Below the pieces are notes generated by a model. It saw nothing but the letters and a program-made list of their open reading frames with translations. It was not told the origin of the DNA and did no database searches. A stretch of 64,000 bases of DNA, from assembly GCA_026225945.1 (NCBI GenBank), contig JAMJFZ010001258.1:16038001-16102000 (forward strand), written 5' to 3'. The translations under genes were made by a program, and so were the position numbers. Source of the DNA: Cricetomys ansorgei (taxonomy: Eukaryota > Chordata > Mammalia > Rodentia > Nesomyidae). How positions within the stretch are numbered: the stretch's first letter is position 1; each line of letters begins with the position of its first letter. Shown here piece after piece: positions 11,208-22,645 of this stretch.

Positions 11208-11434
11208 AAAAATTAATTTATCTTATTACTTTATGTGTATGAGTGTTTTGCTTGCATGTGTGTCTATGAACCACGTGCATGCTTGGTGCCCATGAAGGTC
11301 AGAAGAGGGCGTAAGATCTCCTGGGCCTGGAGTTATAGATGGTTGTGAGCCACCATGTGGGTGTTGGGAGTCAAACCAGGCTCCTCTGCAAGAGCAACAG
11401 GTTCTCCTAACCACTGAGCCAGCTCCCCAGCCCT
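11208..11434 (-). repeat. B2 SINE, minus orientation
   Basis: The right end is the reverse complement of the B2 head (ccactgagccagctccccag). The middle has gttgggagtcaaaccaggct. Confidence 0.85.
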
Positions 11435-11499
11435 CATGATTACATCTTAAAGTGTATTTAATGAGTTGCAATCAGCATTTCTGGAAAATAAAAGTCAGT

Positions 11500-11730
11500 C
11501 TGTCTGCCTGTCCATCTGTCTGTCTGTTTATCTATCTATCTATCTGTCTATCTATCCATCTATCTATCCATCTATCCATCTATCTGAGGCAGGGTCTTTT
11601 GATGTAGCCCTGACTGGCCTGGCACTTGGCACATAGCTGACTCCTCCAACTGACAGATCTTGCCTTCCTCTGCCTCCCTCCCCTACCCCCGAGGGCTGGA
11701 GTGGCAGGTGTGAAACTCTACATCTGGTTA
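11500..11730 (-). repeat. (CTAT/CTGT)n microsatellite plus B1-like SINE
   Basis: A tetranucleotide run occupies 11,500-11,586. A diverged reverse-complement B1 follows (gaggcagggtcttttgatgt and tcctctgcctccctcccct). The microsatellite likely grew from its tail. Confidence 0.6.
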
Positions 11731-11837
11731 AAATAAAAGTTAGTAGAAAAATTTTCAAAAACACATCTACTATAGTCAAAAAGCATGTTTTATGTATGTG
11801 TGAGTACACATACATATACACACATTTTGTAAACATC

Positions 11838-11897
11838 TACATATTATATATATAATATATATATATTATATATATACACCCCACACACACACACAGA
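11838..11897. repeat. AT-rich palindromic repeat and short (CA)n
   Basis: The stretch alternates TATATAATATA in a self-complementary arrangement at 11,840-11,877, then runs into cacacacacacaca. Confidence 0.85.
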
Positions 11898-12289
11898 GTA
11901 AGTAAAATGTGGGTCACAATCTACGAGGTTTGAAAAGCACTTAAACTGAAACTACTCAATTTATGAGTAAAGAGAACACCCAAAGAAACCGAAACATGTC
12001 CACAGCATCTCAGACGAGGCCAGATCAGAAGGGAACTGTAATCTTATTGCCTAGACCAGCACTTCCGCTACATTACAAGGGCTGAAGCCAAAAGATGGGG
12101 ATTCATTCTGTGTAAACAAACTTAGAAGAGAGGGAAGTACTAGAAGTCAGAGGGGTCTTCACACAGAAGGCTCGAACACATGCCACAGGGCAGAGGGGCC
12201 AGACAGGATGTGACATGGCTGGGGAGAGCCACCCCTGGCATCAGGTCGGGCACAGAACAGCAGGGGCATGGCGTATGTTACACGGAGTG

Positions 12290-12640
12290 TGTTGTTTCTG
12301 TTTTCTGTTACTGGGATATAACACTCTGACAAAAGCAACTTAAGGAAGGACAGGTTTATTTTAGTTCGAGTTCCAGGTACAGTCCATCACCGTAGGGCAG
12401 TCAAGGCTGACGGAGCCTGACCCAGATGGTTGCAGCGGAGGGCAATGCACACAAGCCAGTGCTTAGCTTGTTTTCTCCATTTTATACAGTGAAGAATTCC
12501 CAGCCCGGGGAACAGTCCTACCCACAATTAAGATGGGTCTTCCCGCTTCAATTAAAACTAATAATTAAGGTGCCCAGAGGTCTGTTCTCCCGAGACAGTA
12601 TATTCTGTCGCACTGATGACTGACACTACTACCACAGGCC
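12290..12640 (-). mobile_element. URR1-like hAT DNA repeat, diverged
   Basis: The left end resembles the conserved URR1 end (tactgggatataacactctg and aaggacaggtttattttag). The middle has gagggcaatgcacacaagcc and the right side has the acaattaagatgggtcttcc block. Similar sequence recurs at 20,110-20,490 and 46,335-46,680. Naming is from memory of the rodent hAT-Charlie family. Confidence 0.6.
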
Positions 12641-12714
12641 CTCTAAGATGACAAGCCCTCGTCATCTTAACCCCACACACAAGTCACTTCTCTTTAAAGG
12701 TTAATAATCTTTAT

Positions 12715-12870
12715 AATTTTTTTTCATTTATTCCCGGGGTAGTATGTGGAGGTCCGGGGACAGTTTTGTGGGTTCCCTCCTGCCCCTTCTCTGTGGGTCC
12801 TGGGGATCAAGCTCAGGTCTCGGGCTTGTGTCACAAATGCTTCTACCCACTGAGCCCCTTCACTGTCTAC
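12715..12870 (-). repeat. B3-type SINE, minus orientation
   Basis: Reverse-complement tRNA-derived SINE: ggggatcaagctcaggtctc and cttctacccactgagcccct. Confidence 0.6.
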
Positions 12871-13119
12871 ACACACCACTTGTTAGACATAACTTTCCGC
12901 CCCTGGCTTCCAGAGGCTCAAGACCATGCTATGACGTAAAATGCATTCGTCTTCTCTTGTGATGTGACTAGCGGCTTTTAGCTCCCGCTGCTTGGATATC
13001 CCTACCATGGGGTGGACTATTAAAAAAGATACATTTATGAGGTCAAGTGGAAAGAATAGAAAGTAAGTCACCCAGTACACACTGAAGGAAGTATGGGTTC
13101 ACCAGGTAGTACAGGAAAA

Positions 13120-13625
13120 TGGCCGGAAGACGGGCGTGGCCCTCGACAAGGTTCCACCGGCAGTGACGCATGTCTGCGTCCTTCTGAGGCTGAAGCAGGA
13201 AGAATGCTGTGAGTTCCAGGCCAGCAAGGGCTTTCACGGGAAGTTTTGTGTAGCGGGGCGCAGCGCCACGTGCCTGTAATCTCAGCACTTGGGCGGTAAA
13301 GGCAAGAGGAGCAGGAGTTTAAAGCCAGCTGAGCAACTTCAAGTAAGTTCAAGGCCAGCCTAGGCTACATGAGACTTGGTCAAAAAAAAAAAAAAAAAGA
13401 ACAAAAATCAAAATAACAGAAAGAAAAAAAAAGTCCTATCGGCTAACATAAAAATTCTCTCTTTTTCTAAAAAAGATTTCATTTGTATTTTGTAAATTAT
13501 ATGCGTGTATGTGTGGGTTGGTGCACATGACCACAGTACCAACAGAGGCGGAAGAGCGTGTGTCAGATCCCTTGGAGCATGAGTTACAGGAGCTGCAAGC
13601 TACCAGGAGTGAGTGCTGTCAGCTG
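13120..13625. repeat. Cluster of B1-like and B3-like SINEs
   Basis: There are two tandem B1-like units on the + strand (about 13,120-13,250 and 13,252-13,398, the second ending in an A run), then a reverse-oriented B2/B3-type piece at 13,470-13,625 (agagcgtgtgtcagatccct and tggagcatgagttacagg). Confidence 0.55.
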
Positions 13626-14570
13626 AAATAGTGTGCTCTTTCTGTTAGTAAAGCCATCTCTACACACCCTCAAAATCCTCTTATTAAGCACTGGTAATTC
13701 AAATTAATTATCTATCTTTGCCTTATTATGTTACTTCTACCTAAAGACTTACTAACAACCCAGTCTGAAGCCCCCAGGACATCCAGTGCTAGGATTTATG
13801 TTTCTTTGGTGTTTGGAATTGCAGACTGAAGGATTAGGCACCAGATTCCGGACAGGAACCCGGAGAACGGAGCGGGGAGGAGGAGTGGCCTCTAGCTCAT
13901 CTAAGAATTTTCCCCCAGCTAAAGGCTGAGGCCGGCAGTCCCTGAGCCAAGATCACAGGGGAAGTTTGTTCAGATGCTGTTGGGACTCAGGGTCCTGAGA
14001 TGAAACGGATTTATTTAAGCCCTGAAGTTCAGCATCTGAAAGGTTTTCCTTGATCCCCGGAGAAGAGAGTGAGCCCAGCCTGAAGGTTTCACAGAGAAAG
14101 GCGATCCCTCCCCCAAACAAGTGAAGTGGGTGGGAAAAGTTGGAAAAGAATGGGGGCTGGGTGGGCTGGGGCCAGTGGCCGGGAATACAGAAAACCAGGA
14201 TTTATGATTCCTCCGGGCGGGTCTGGGGCGAGAACGAGCCGACTAGGGCCCTGCTTCAGCCAGGGCTTGCCACACAGAATACCTGCACAGGTAGCTAAAG
14301 AAGCAGCCTCCGCTGCTGCTGTCTCCCACTCTTCCGCAAGGCATCCTTTCAGCAGCGTTCCATTGCCTGTTTCCTTCATCAGTTTAAAGAGACCTCAGAT
14401 TGTTAAGTGAAGAAAGAGGGCTGTCAGTGGTGGAATACTCTTGCGCTACAGCAAATCCTCTCCCCACTGTACAGGTTTGTGTGTGATATTATTTATTAAT
14501 ATTACACATACAGCAAAGTCACAATTTACACACCCTCAACACATTTTCAAACACGTGCATTTAAAGTACC
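13626..14570 (+). other. Dnmbp: Intron, no recognised feature
   Basis: I see no exon or repeat family. Short overlapping frames at 14,089-14,410 on both strands have no splice or codon evidence. Confidence 0.45.
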
Positions 14571-14576
14571 CCTCGG

Positions 14577-14785
14577 AGGAGCTGGAAGGATGGCTCAGTG
14601 GTGAAGGGCACTTGCTGCTCTTTCGAAAGGACCCAGGCTCAGTTCCCAGCACCACATTGTGTGGTCCGTGGCCACCTGTAACTCCAGTTTCTGACGCCCG
14701 CAACTGGTCTCTGTGTACTTGCATACGTACAGTGGACCTATAGACCAACACAGGCACACACACACACATACAGATAAATAAGAAT
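14577..14785 (+). repeat. B2 SINE
   Basis: Head ggaaggatggctcagtggtg, middle ctcagttcccagcaccacat and a CA-rich tail. Confidence 0.85.
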
Positions 14786-14929
14786 CAACAAAATTAAATT
14801 AAAAAAAAAAACCCTTTCCCTTTGAAACAAACCCGTTCTTTCATAAACTGGTTTATATGCTGATTGTTTCCAACATCACACATTAAAATACGCATGTCAG
14901 TACACAGGCACCTATACATCTGTATCCCC

Positions 14930-15145
14930 CTTTCCTTTTGGAATAAGGTCCCATGTATCCCAGGCCAGCTTCAAATGCACTGTGTAGCTGCGACCTGACT
15001 CCTGGCTCTCCATCCTCTCCCCACTGCGTGCTGAAATCTGCAGGTTTGCACCTGCCACACCTGGTTTTATGACCCGCTAGGGATCAAGCTCAAAGCTTGA
15101 GCTGCTAAGCTGGGATTCTGCCAACTGAGCCGCCTCCCACCCTAC
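14930..15145 (-). repeat. B3/B4-type SINE, minus orientation
   Basis: Diverged reverse-complement SINE: ggatcaagctcaaagcttga, followed by gccaactgagccgcctccca at the right end. Confidence 0.5.
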
Positions 15146-15261
15146 AGACAAACCTTACTGGCTGCAATAGTTTCTGTTATGTGGACACGCCCTCACTCTT
15201 CACACAGGCTGCTTGGAGGAACACTTGGTTGCTTCTGTGACAATTTCTAAGCTTTGTTTTT

Positions 15262-15560
15262 AAGATTTATTTTTTATTTAGTAAAATAATAATAATAATA
15301 GTGTATATCGGTGTTTTGCCTCCACAGTGAGCACTGGGAACCAAACCTGGCCCTATGCAAGAGCAGCAAGCGCTCGTAACCACTTAACCCTCTGATCACA
15401 AATACATGTGCACTTGTCCAGCTATTTACCCAATAAACTCCTACAAGTGAACCCTCGTGTTAAAAGGGTCTGTTTTGGGGACTGTTTAGTTCAGAGGTAG
15501 AGTTTGAGGTCCTGGGTTCAATTCCTAACACTTCTACAAATACACAAATAAAAAGCACTT
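15262..15560. repeat. B2 fragment (minus) and ID-like element (plus)
   Basis: 15,262-15,400 is a reverse B2 (tatcggtgttttgcctccac and accacttaaccctctgatca). 15,476-15,560 is ID-like (gttcagaggtagagtttgag and gggttcaattcctaacactt). Confidence 0.55.
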
Positions 15561-16299
15561 TTAAAATAAGAACGGGAGAAAGTTAGAAGTTTTATCTACT
15601 TGCCATGTTTTTCTTCGTTGGTTTTTTAATCTTCAACATGAAAGGCCTTTCCCTTCACCCCATCTCCGTATCATTTCTGCCCTAGTCTCTCTGAATGCCA
15701 TTCTCAGCAATGAATATTCACTGTGTGTGGTTAAGAGTCAGACTTTATCTGATGGGTTTACAATCTGCTTTACACTTAGTAGGTTTAATAGACAGTCATC
15801 TGAGTATAGCCCTTGTACCAAGTGCATCAGTACGCAGTCATGATCTCTGACCCCGAGGCTGGAAAGACTGTAGAACTGTACGTTAAAACTGCCCTTCTTC
15901 ATTAGCCATCAGAGGGCTACCAAAACCCAAAAGTGGCATCTAGGTCCCAGTTGGCAGGAAAAGCACCAGCGGTAGAACCACACAGGCTGGCTTCCATTCC
16001 CCAGGCGGCTGCTTAATCGCCACCGCTGTCTTCAATACAGGGCGGTGACAGCAGGGTTGCTAGGAAGAGGCAACCCCGCCCCAGTGTTTGCCATAGATCC
16101 TAAGTGCCTATAAACCTTGGCGTAGATAAATCAAAGAGCCCAAAGGTGCTCCTTCAGATGGTGGAGGGAACTGGCTTGGAAAGGGCCACCACCAAAGGCG
16201 GTCTTCGGATTGCTTACAGTCTACCCCATACAGAGGTATCTTGGGTTGTCACCGTTTTTGTCTTTAAAATTCTTTATGCTCTTTTGTGGCATCAAAAAA
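15561..16299 (+). other. Dnmbp: Intron, no recognised feature
   Basis: No repeat or exon recognised. Confidence 0.45.
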
Positions 16300-16382
16300 T
16301 CCGGACCGGGAGCCGGCCGTGTGGCTCGGTGGAGTGCTCAGCTGGTGCGCGAGGCCCTGGGTTCCATCCCCTGCTCTCAGCG
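16300..16382 (+). repeat. ID SINE (tRNA-Ala derived)
   Basis: gtgtggctcggtggagtgct followed by gcgcgaggccctgggttcca is the ID core with A-box-like and B-box-like segments. It is a SINE and not a tRNA gene, because the 3' half of a tRNA is absent. Confidence 0.75.
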
Positions 16383-16599
16383 AACGTCAGAAACACCGAT
16401 CGTATTCAAATCCTCTTCGATCTCAGCTTCCCCGAGGCTGATGTTGAAATCGGTGCGGTCCCCTTCCAGAACTTTCTCTGCACGCTCACATTTTATACGT
16501 GTGTGTATTTGGAATACAACGACAATGTTTCCAAGTTTTTTCCAAGTTTCCCCTTTTCTTCTTTCTCTTCACTTATTTACAGAATGACGCACTGAAGGT

Positions 16600-17640
16600 T
16601 TCTTCTCCCCTAAAGTTTCAATGTTTGCATAAGATGTGAGGGGGCTCCCGGTGCCACTCACCCTGGTTCTGGATTCCGACAGCCCTGAACCTGCGCCGCT
16701 GAGCCTGCTCTGCGTCCTGCGGGCAGAACCGGCCCCACAGTGTGCCGGTCTCCTTGGCAGGACCTGGGCAAAGTGAGGGCGTCGCTTTGCAGTGCTGCCC
16801 GCTTACCTTGGGGCAAGGAAAGCCTCCCCAAACGACGTTTAAAAGCAGGGGGCTGAAAAGGCGAGCGCTCACAGCGCCCCGAGGCGGGATTCCGAGGGGC
16901 CTGCATTGGGCTCCGAGCGAAAGCGACCGGCGGAAAGGGTTGCGCGCAGGCGCGGGTGGTTGGTCCGGCGCACGGAGTCCGGTCCGTCCTTTACCGCCAG
17001 CCCCGCGGCGGGGCCCGCGCGCCTCCGGCGACCCCGAGGGGAACTGGGGAAGCCGGGGGATGGGCCGGCCGCTCTCGGCGGCCCCGGGGGGCTGAGGCGC
17101 TTTCCGGGTGCTGGGAAGGTTCGGCTCCTCTGCGGATCCCCGCACAGCCGCGCGCGGGCCTCGGGGCTGCAGGTACGGCGGGGGCGCGGGCGGGGCCGGG
17201 GGCGCGAGTGGGGCTGGGGGCACGGGAGCCGAGATCGCGGCGTGGGGCTCGAGCGGGGCCGCGGGGGCCGAGAGCGCCGCATGGAGCCGGGGGGCCGGGG
17301 GCGCGAGTGGGGCTGGGGCCGCGGGGACCGAGAGCCGGGCGTGGGCGGGGCCGGGGGCGCGGCTTTGGGCGCGGGCGGGGCCGGGGGTGCGGGCTGGGCC
17401 CGGGGGGTGCGGGCCTCCCCTCCCCGCACCCCCGACCCCGCGGTCCGGGACCAGGGCCTGCGGCTTCGCGCCTCGCTTTGCTCGTGGAATGAACCTGGGG
17501 AAGCGCGCTGATCTCCGGAGCCCTGGCCTCAGCTGGGGAGGTTGGGTGGAGAGCGGAGCGACATCCACCCCAAACCCTACAAATATTTTGCTTTCCCCCC
17601 CGCCCCCGAATTATTAAATTAGTGCAATCGGCCCCAGCTC
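16600..17640. promoter_or_regulatory. Dnmbp: CpG island, candidate internal Dnmbp promoter
   Basis: This is the only long GC- and CpG-rich stretch in the window. It holds several GC boxes (gggcggggc-type) and has no TATA box. It lies about 5 kb before the first DH exon. A short Tuba isoform lacking the N-terminal 754 residues is known in human, and the ATG at 22,648 sits exactly where that isoform would begin (29 codons before the DH domain). Candidate donors for a noncoding first exon are CAG|GTACGG at 17,172 and CAGG|GTAAGT at 17,975|17,976. The long open frames on both strands here result from the GC-rich composition. Confidence 0.65.
17170..17430. repeat. G/C-rich degenerate minisatellite inside the CpG island
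   Basis: The segment gggggcgcgagtggggctgg appears twice about 100 bases apart (near 17,200 and 17,300), among variable gcggggccgggggcgcg units. It is low-complexity, so base calls and copy number here are error-prone. Confidence 0.7.
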
Positions 17641-17829
17641 CTTCACACCTGTGAGGACGGGCGCCGCTGGTCCGCACCGGTTGTTTGTTGGTGTGCTGAT
17701 GCGGAGTGTGTTTCCTTGGTGTCCTTGCTCGTCTCCAGGATTTGTTCCTATAGGAAAGTAGGGTTTTTGAAGCAATGCCCAGGGCAGTTTTCTAATTTAT
17801 GTGCCCCGCCCTTGTCTGATGCTGAGGAC

Positions 17830-18380
17830 AGTGTCTCACCCACCGTGGGAAAAGAACTGCCTTTTGTTGAGTTATCATCGTGTTTAATTCCCCCAAGGAC
17901 TCAGCAAAACAGGTGCTCTCTTCGCTTTACAGAGGAGGAATCTGCCCAGAGGTGAACTTTTGTGGGGCTCTCAGGGTAAGTTTCAAAGCCAGTCACCGCT
18001 GCAGCTAGGTGAAGACGAAGTCCTTTCTCGCTTGGTTTACCGAACATGAAATTTTTGTGTGTTCATTTTCTGGTGTTGAGGATCAGTCTCCGGGCCTCCA
18101 GCGTCCAGAGCCCTACCCCTGAGAGATACTTCCAGTCTTCTGAAATATCACACTTAGCAGGTCTGGGAGTTAAAGGAGTAAGTTTAACGTTTGGAGTGAT
18201 TTCAAAGCACACATCTCTGGTCTGGAGATTAGTTATCAGTGGTGCAGGAAACTAGTCAAACTGGTGGCTTCAGAAACACCCGGGATTTGTTAAAATTCAG
18301 ATTCCTGGGTCCCACCCAGATTTGCCAAGTCAGATTCTCAGGAGTGGTACCCAGGAAACTGCAGCTTTGCAAACAATACC
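17830..18380. repeat. MIR and MER5-like ancient repeats
   Basis: 17,830-17,960 has the MIR core tail (gctttacagaggaggaatct and gcccagagg). 18,265-18,380 resembles MER5A in reverse (attcagattcctgggtccca and cagattctcaggagtgg). These are pre-rodent relics. Confidence 0.55.
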
Positions 18381-18799
18381 CCACAGAGGGCCTTTCTTTT
18401 ATCTTATTAAATAACAGGCTTGGAGTTTTCTTCTCTTGTTGCTTGTTGTTTTGTTTTGACTAGCCAAGAGCCTGTCTGCAAAAAAATGCAACCTGGAATT
18501 ATGGGAAAAAATGTGTCATAGCCAATATGGAAGTTTAAAAAAAAATGCTTAGGGTACATTTCTCTCACTTTTAATATAAATAAAATCTGAATCCCTCGGC
18601 ATGGGCTACTGTCTTCTGATTGGTGAGTAGGAGCTTGCCTGGTGCTTGGTGCTTCCAGTTACTGTCAGCAACAGATCTCTGATTTCCAGCAGCGAACATC
18701 TCAAAGACCAGAAGCAGAGGGTATGGCCCTGCTGGCCTTCACCCAAGAGTCCAGGAGAGGGAGTTTGCAAAAACGTCACCGGATCAAAAACACAGGATT

Positions 18800-18985
18800 T
18801 GGACTTAATCTTTTTAGGCTGTAACCAAGAGCTACAGTTTGACAAGTCAGTCAGCCTCCCAGATCTTAGGTTTTAATCTGTTAAGCAGGAATAATAACCG
18901 GTTGCATACTTTAAAGCTTTGGCATATTGAATCTGAGGGGTGTAATCTGTAAATTAGCTCACATGTGGTTGGAATTAGTAAATGT
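18800..18985 (+). repeat. MIR-like relic
   Basis: tcagtcagcctcccagatct and taagcaggaataataaccgg follow the MIR layout (tcacttaacctctctgagcc ... aatgaggataatac). Confidence 0.45.
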
Positions 18986-19084
18986 TCTTTTTGTAGTTTT
19001 ATAGTCTTGTGTTAATGAATTTCTCTTATCAATTTGCCACTAGCAAGATCTAAGGGTTGGGAATAAGAATCTATCACTTTGAAG

Positions 19085-19555
19085 CCTGGCGGTGGTGGCA
19101 CATGACTTTAATCCGTTCTCAAGGCAGAGGTGGGCGGATTTCAGTGAGTTTGAGGCCAGCCTAGTCTACAGATTAAGTTCCAGAACAACCAGAGCTACAC
19201 AGAGAAACCCTGTCTCAAAAGACAGAAAGGAAGAAAGAAAAGGAAAGGATAAAAGAACCTACTTTTTTTTAAAGACGGGGTCTCATGTGGCATAGGCTAG
19301 CTTAGAACTCACTTATAGACAAGTACCACCAAGTCTGGCCACAAGGGAACTTAAATAATTCCATTAAAAAGCTTTTCTTCTGAGGTTAGGGGTAGAGAAG
19401 CATTTTCCTTTTTTTTTCTTTCCTCAAGACAAGGTTTCTCTGTTGTAACCCTGGCTGTCCTGGAACTCACTCTGTAGACCAGGCTGGCCTCGAACTCAGA
19501 GACCCGCCTGCCTCTGAGTGCTGGGATTAAAGGCATGCACCACCAGTGCCCGGCT
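19085..19555. repeat. B1 (+), B1 fragment (-) and B1 (-)
   Basis: A full B1 on the + strand at 19,085-19,225 ends gaaaccctgtctcaaaaga. A reverse fragment lies at 19,265-19,340 and a clean reverse B1 at 19,418-19,555 (acaaggtttctctgttgtaa to gggattaaaggcatgcacca). Confidence 0.8.
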
Positions 19556-19887
19556 GAGAAGCATTTTCCTAACCGGTGCCTGGCCCTGGGCTCCATTCCC
19601 AGCACGGGAATAAATAAATAAGGTATGTATATGGCACACTTGGTTTCTGAATAATGCTTGAAACATAGCCACTCATGCTAAAAAGAAAGTTCAAGAAACA
19701 TACTGGCTGTTGATGGCTGTTGTCTTAAACTATGTTTTGGATAACACTCAGTAACATCACCGAGCTCCGAGGAACTCCCTGTGGACTCTTTTAACATTTT
19801 GCAGTGTTTTTCTTTTCATTCTCTTTCTAGTTTTTTCTCCCTTCTCAGTTATCTGAGAGTTTATTGCCGTGTCATGCCCTTAGTAGG

Positions 19888-19907
19888 TGTGTGTGTGTGT
19901 GTGTGTT
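19888..19907. repeat. (GT)10 microsatellite
   Basis: Short pure GT run. Confidence 0.9.
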
Positions 19908-20109
19908 TCATGGTGCAGGGTATAAAACTCAGGGATGCACAAGTGGACTCTGAGCCTAGTTAAGTATGGGTATTTTCTTGTGTGACCATAAAGGATTCGC
20001 TCCTTCAGGAAATTGTACATTGATGTAGTCACTCGTCTAACCAAAACTGCTCTCCAGTCCATCAGATGTCCTGATGGTGTCTGTGCTGGCCGGTCTGTGT
20101 CAGCTGACA

Positions 20110-20490
20110 TACCGGCTAGAGTTAGCTGAAAGGAGGGAACCTCAATTGAGAAAATGCCTCCATATGGTCAGGCTGTAACACATTGTCTTAATTAGTGATT
20201 GATGGAGGGTGGACCCGGCCCACTGTGGGTGGTGCTGTCCCAGGGCTGGTGGTCCTGGATCTGTGAGCAGGCTGAGCAAGCCATGGAGAGCAAGCCAGTA
20301 AGAAGCACCCCTCCATGGCCTCTGCATCAGCTCCTGCCTCCAGGCTCCTACCCTGTTGGAGTTCCTGTCCTGTCTTCCTTTAGCGATGAACAGTGCTGTG
20401 GAAGTGTAAGCCAAACAAACCCTTCCCTCCCCAGATTGCTTTTTGGTCATGGTGTTTCATAGAAGCAATAGAAACCCCAACTAAGACAGT
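20110..20490 (+). mobile_element. URR1-like hAT DNA repeat
   Basis: The right end reads tttggtcatggtgtttcata, then agcaatagaaaccccaacta and agaca, which is the characteristic rodent URR1 terminus. The middle includes ggctgagcaagccatggaga and gtaagccaaacaaacccttc. Non-autonomous, no coding capacity. Confidence 0.8.
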
Positions 20491-20894
20491 GTCTTTGGAG
20501 CTTTTTTTTCTCAAATCACGACCCAGCACAGAGTGGCCAGTTTGAGAACTGTTCTCTGAGGTTTATGTTTGTTTGGTTTTTTTTGGCTTTTTTTTCCCCC
20601 ATGACAGTGACTTTTTGAAGAATATAAACTCTTAATTTGAGTTTGATGTTTCCTTAAGATTCGTTTCAAAGCTAACATTTGTGACTGCACAAGGAGTCTG
20701 TGATGTCTCCAGGTATATTCAGAAGCATTCGGGATGTTTGCCCCACACTGGTCACTTTGATTTTGATGACAGGATCAGGGTGTTCGTTTGTAATGAACGT
20801 GTATAATAGCTAATTTAAAACTATGCAAATGCCCTCCTCATCTCAGTCCCGCCGTCATCACCAGCATCATCTGCTGCTGATGATTTGTTTGTGT

Positions 20895-20998
20895 TTGTTT
20901 TTGAGACAGGGTCTCCCTGTGTAGCCCTGGCTGGCCTGGAATTCTCTGTGTTGACCAGGCTGGAGTTAGGGGCATGCACTGCCCATTTGCCTCTACTG
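20895..20998 (-). repeat. B1 SINE fragment, minus orientation
   Basis: gagacagggtctccctgtgt to taggggcatgcactgccca. Confidence 0.75.
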
Positions 20999-21100
20999 AT
21001 GATTTGCCGATAGTTTGAAAATGAAAGTTTTTTTTGTTTGTTAGTGTCTGTCATTTTTCTGCTTCTTACTCTTTAACCTCTGTCCAGAGAGAGAACTTCT

Positions 21101-21101
<1 letters not shown>

Positions 21102-21171
<70 letters not shown>

Positions 21172-21175
21172 TGAG
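21102..21175. repeat. (TG)n(AG)n microsatellite
   Basis: About 45 bases of GT/TG, then about 25 of GA. Confidence 0.95.
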
Positions 21176-21649
21176 ATGGGGTGTGGGCTCCCAATTCTCA
21201 CTTGATTCTGTGGATTTTAATTCTGATACTGAAGTTGTGTCTGGTTGGGCTGTTGCCTTCCCCAGCTCATTTGTTAACATCTTTGTTAACTTTGTTAACC
21301 CCTCCCTCCCACCACCTCCCCTTGCCCGGGACCTCCTTGCTTTGCAATGCAAGATGTCTCCCGCCCCCATCTGTAAACACAGACATTCCCCAGTCTTTAG
21401 GATTAGGGGCAACAGAAAAGAGTTCTGGAGAATCAGGTCTGCTGAGAGACCAGGGGTGCGAGCACTGTTTTTGTTGCTTTGAATTGTACACAGACCTCAT
21501 ACTACATTTTCTTAGCAAATTTGTAATTTTTAAGTAGGCCTTAGAATTGAAAGGGAACTGGGCAGGAGGTTGCTCCACTGCCGCAGCTGAGAGTCTCATC
21601 CTGTGCACCCGCACAGCAGGAATCAAGAGAGCCAATGCCGATTATCCTC

Positions 21650-21788
21650 TTCAGAACTGTCTCACTGTGTAGCCCTGGGTGGCCTGGGACTTGTTACCTA
21701 GACCAGGCTGGCATTAAACTGCCAGAGATCCCCCTGTCTTTGTCTCTGGGGTATTGGGATTAATGGTGCGTGCCCCCATACCTGGCAG
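21650..21788 (-). repeat. B1-like SINE, minus orientation
   Basis: actgtctcactgtgtagccc at the left; gggattaatggtgcgtgccc at the right. Confidence 0.7.
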
Positions 21789-22059
21789 AATTTTTAAAAA
21801 TGAAATATGATTTAAGAGCTTAGTGTCTATAGTATTTAGTGTATATATATTTAGTGTGTCGTCTACAGTGTGAAGAGCCAACCCACCAGAGTCTTGATTG
21901 CCATCTGACTAGGGCGAGGAATCCTTCACATACCTGACATATAAAGTCCTAGCAGTCCCTCACATCTCTAGATGATTCTCTCTTTTCAAGTGGGCATTGT
22001 TAGATGTTCCTCATAATATTTTCTATTAACTTTTTTTGTCTGTAATTTTTTCATAATGT

Positions 22060-22225
22060 TTAAAACATTTTATTACACTTATTTATCTGCTGTGTGTGTG
22101 CTCTGTGTGTGGTGTGCGTGTTCCGTAGTTGCAAGCATGTAAAGGTCTAAAGACAACTTGAGGGAATCAAGTCTCCCTTCTACCATGTGGGTCCTAAGGC
22201 TTGGTGGCAAGTGAGCCGTCTGGGC
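22060..22225 (-). repeat. B2-like SINE, minus orientation
   Basis: The stretch tctgctgtgtgtgtgctctg, then accatgtgggtcctaaggct and tggcaagtgagccg follows the reverse B2 order. Confidence 0.55.
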
Positions 22226-22645
22226 GCCCCCAAACTATTACCCCTGTGTGCTGCATCGATGCCCTCAGGTCCCAGCTTGGTATTTTTACTGCAGAGATTA
22301 TGGAGCAGGTTTTGTATCTGATTAAATAAAATTACATCTTGATAAGGCTGGCGTTCCCTTGCACTTGGTTCACAGAGAGCTTGTGGATAGCGACTTGTCC
22401 TCCTAGGGTGAGCAGGATTCTTTTGGAAACAAAGTAAAAAGGATCCGGCCGGGCTGGAAGGATTCTCTGCAGAGATAGCTGCTGAGCGCACCTGTCTGTG
22501 TTTGCAGTAGGCGGTTTGATCAGATCTCCTGAGGGTCCTCAGCAGGGAGAGCTCTGGCCCCCCAGTTGCTGCTTCCTGGCTCAGAGTGCTGGTTCAGAGT
22601 CCTCCTTTCACACAGCTGCTAATGGGGCCCTCTTTTCCCTTCCAG

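Noticed and set aside
11500..11586. Regular array suggesting CRISPR
   Set aside because: Units are 4 bases with no spacers. It is a microsatellite, and the genome is mammalian.
16300..16382. Possible tRNA gene
   Set aside because: It matches the 5' part of tRNA-Ala and the ID SINE body but has no 3' acceptor half or cloverleaf completion.
16618..17677. Overlapping frames of 169-316 codons on both strands in the GC-rich region
   Set aside because: They exist on both strands at once, consist of Pro/Ala/Arg/Gly repeats, and follow from the absence of stop codons in GC-rich sequence. No conserved motif or phased splice sites.
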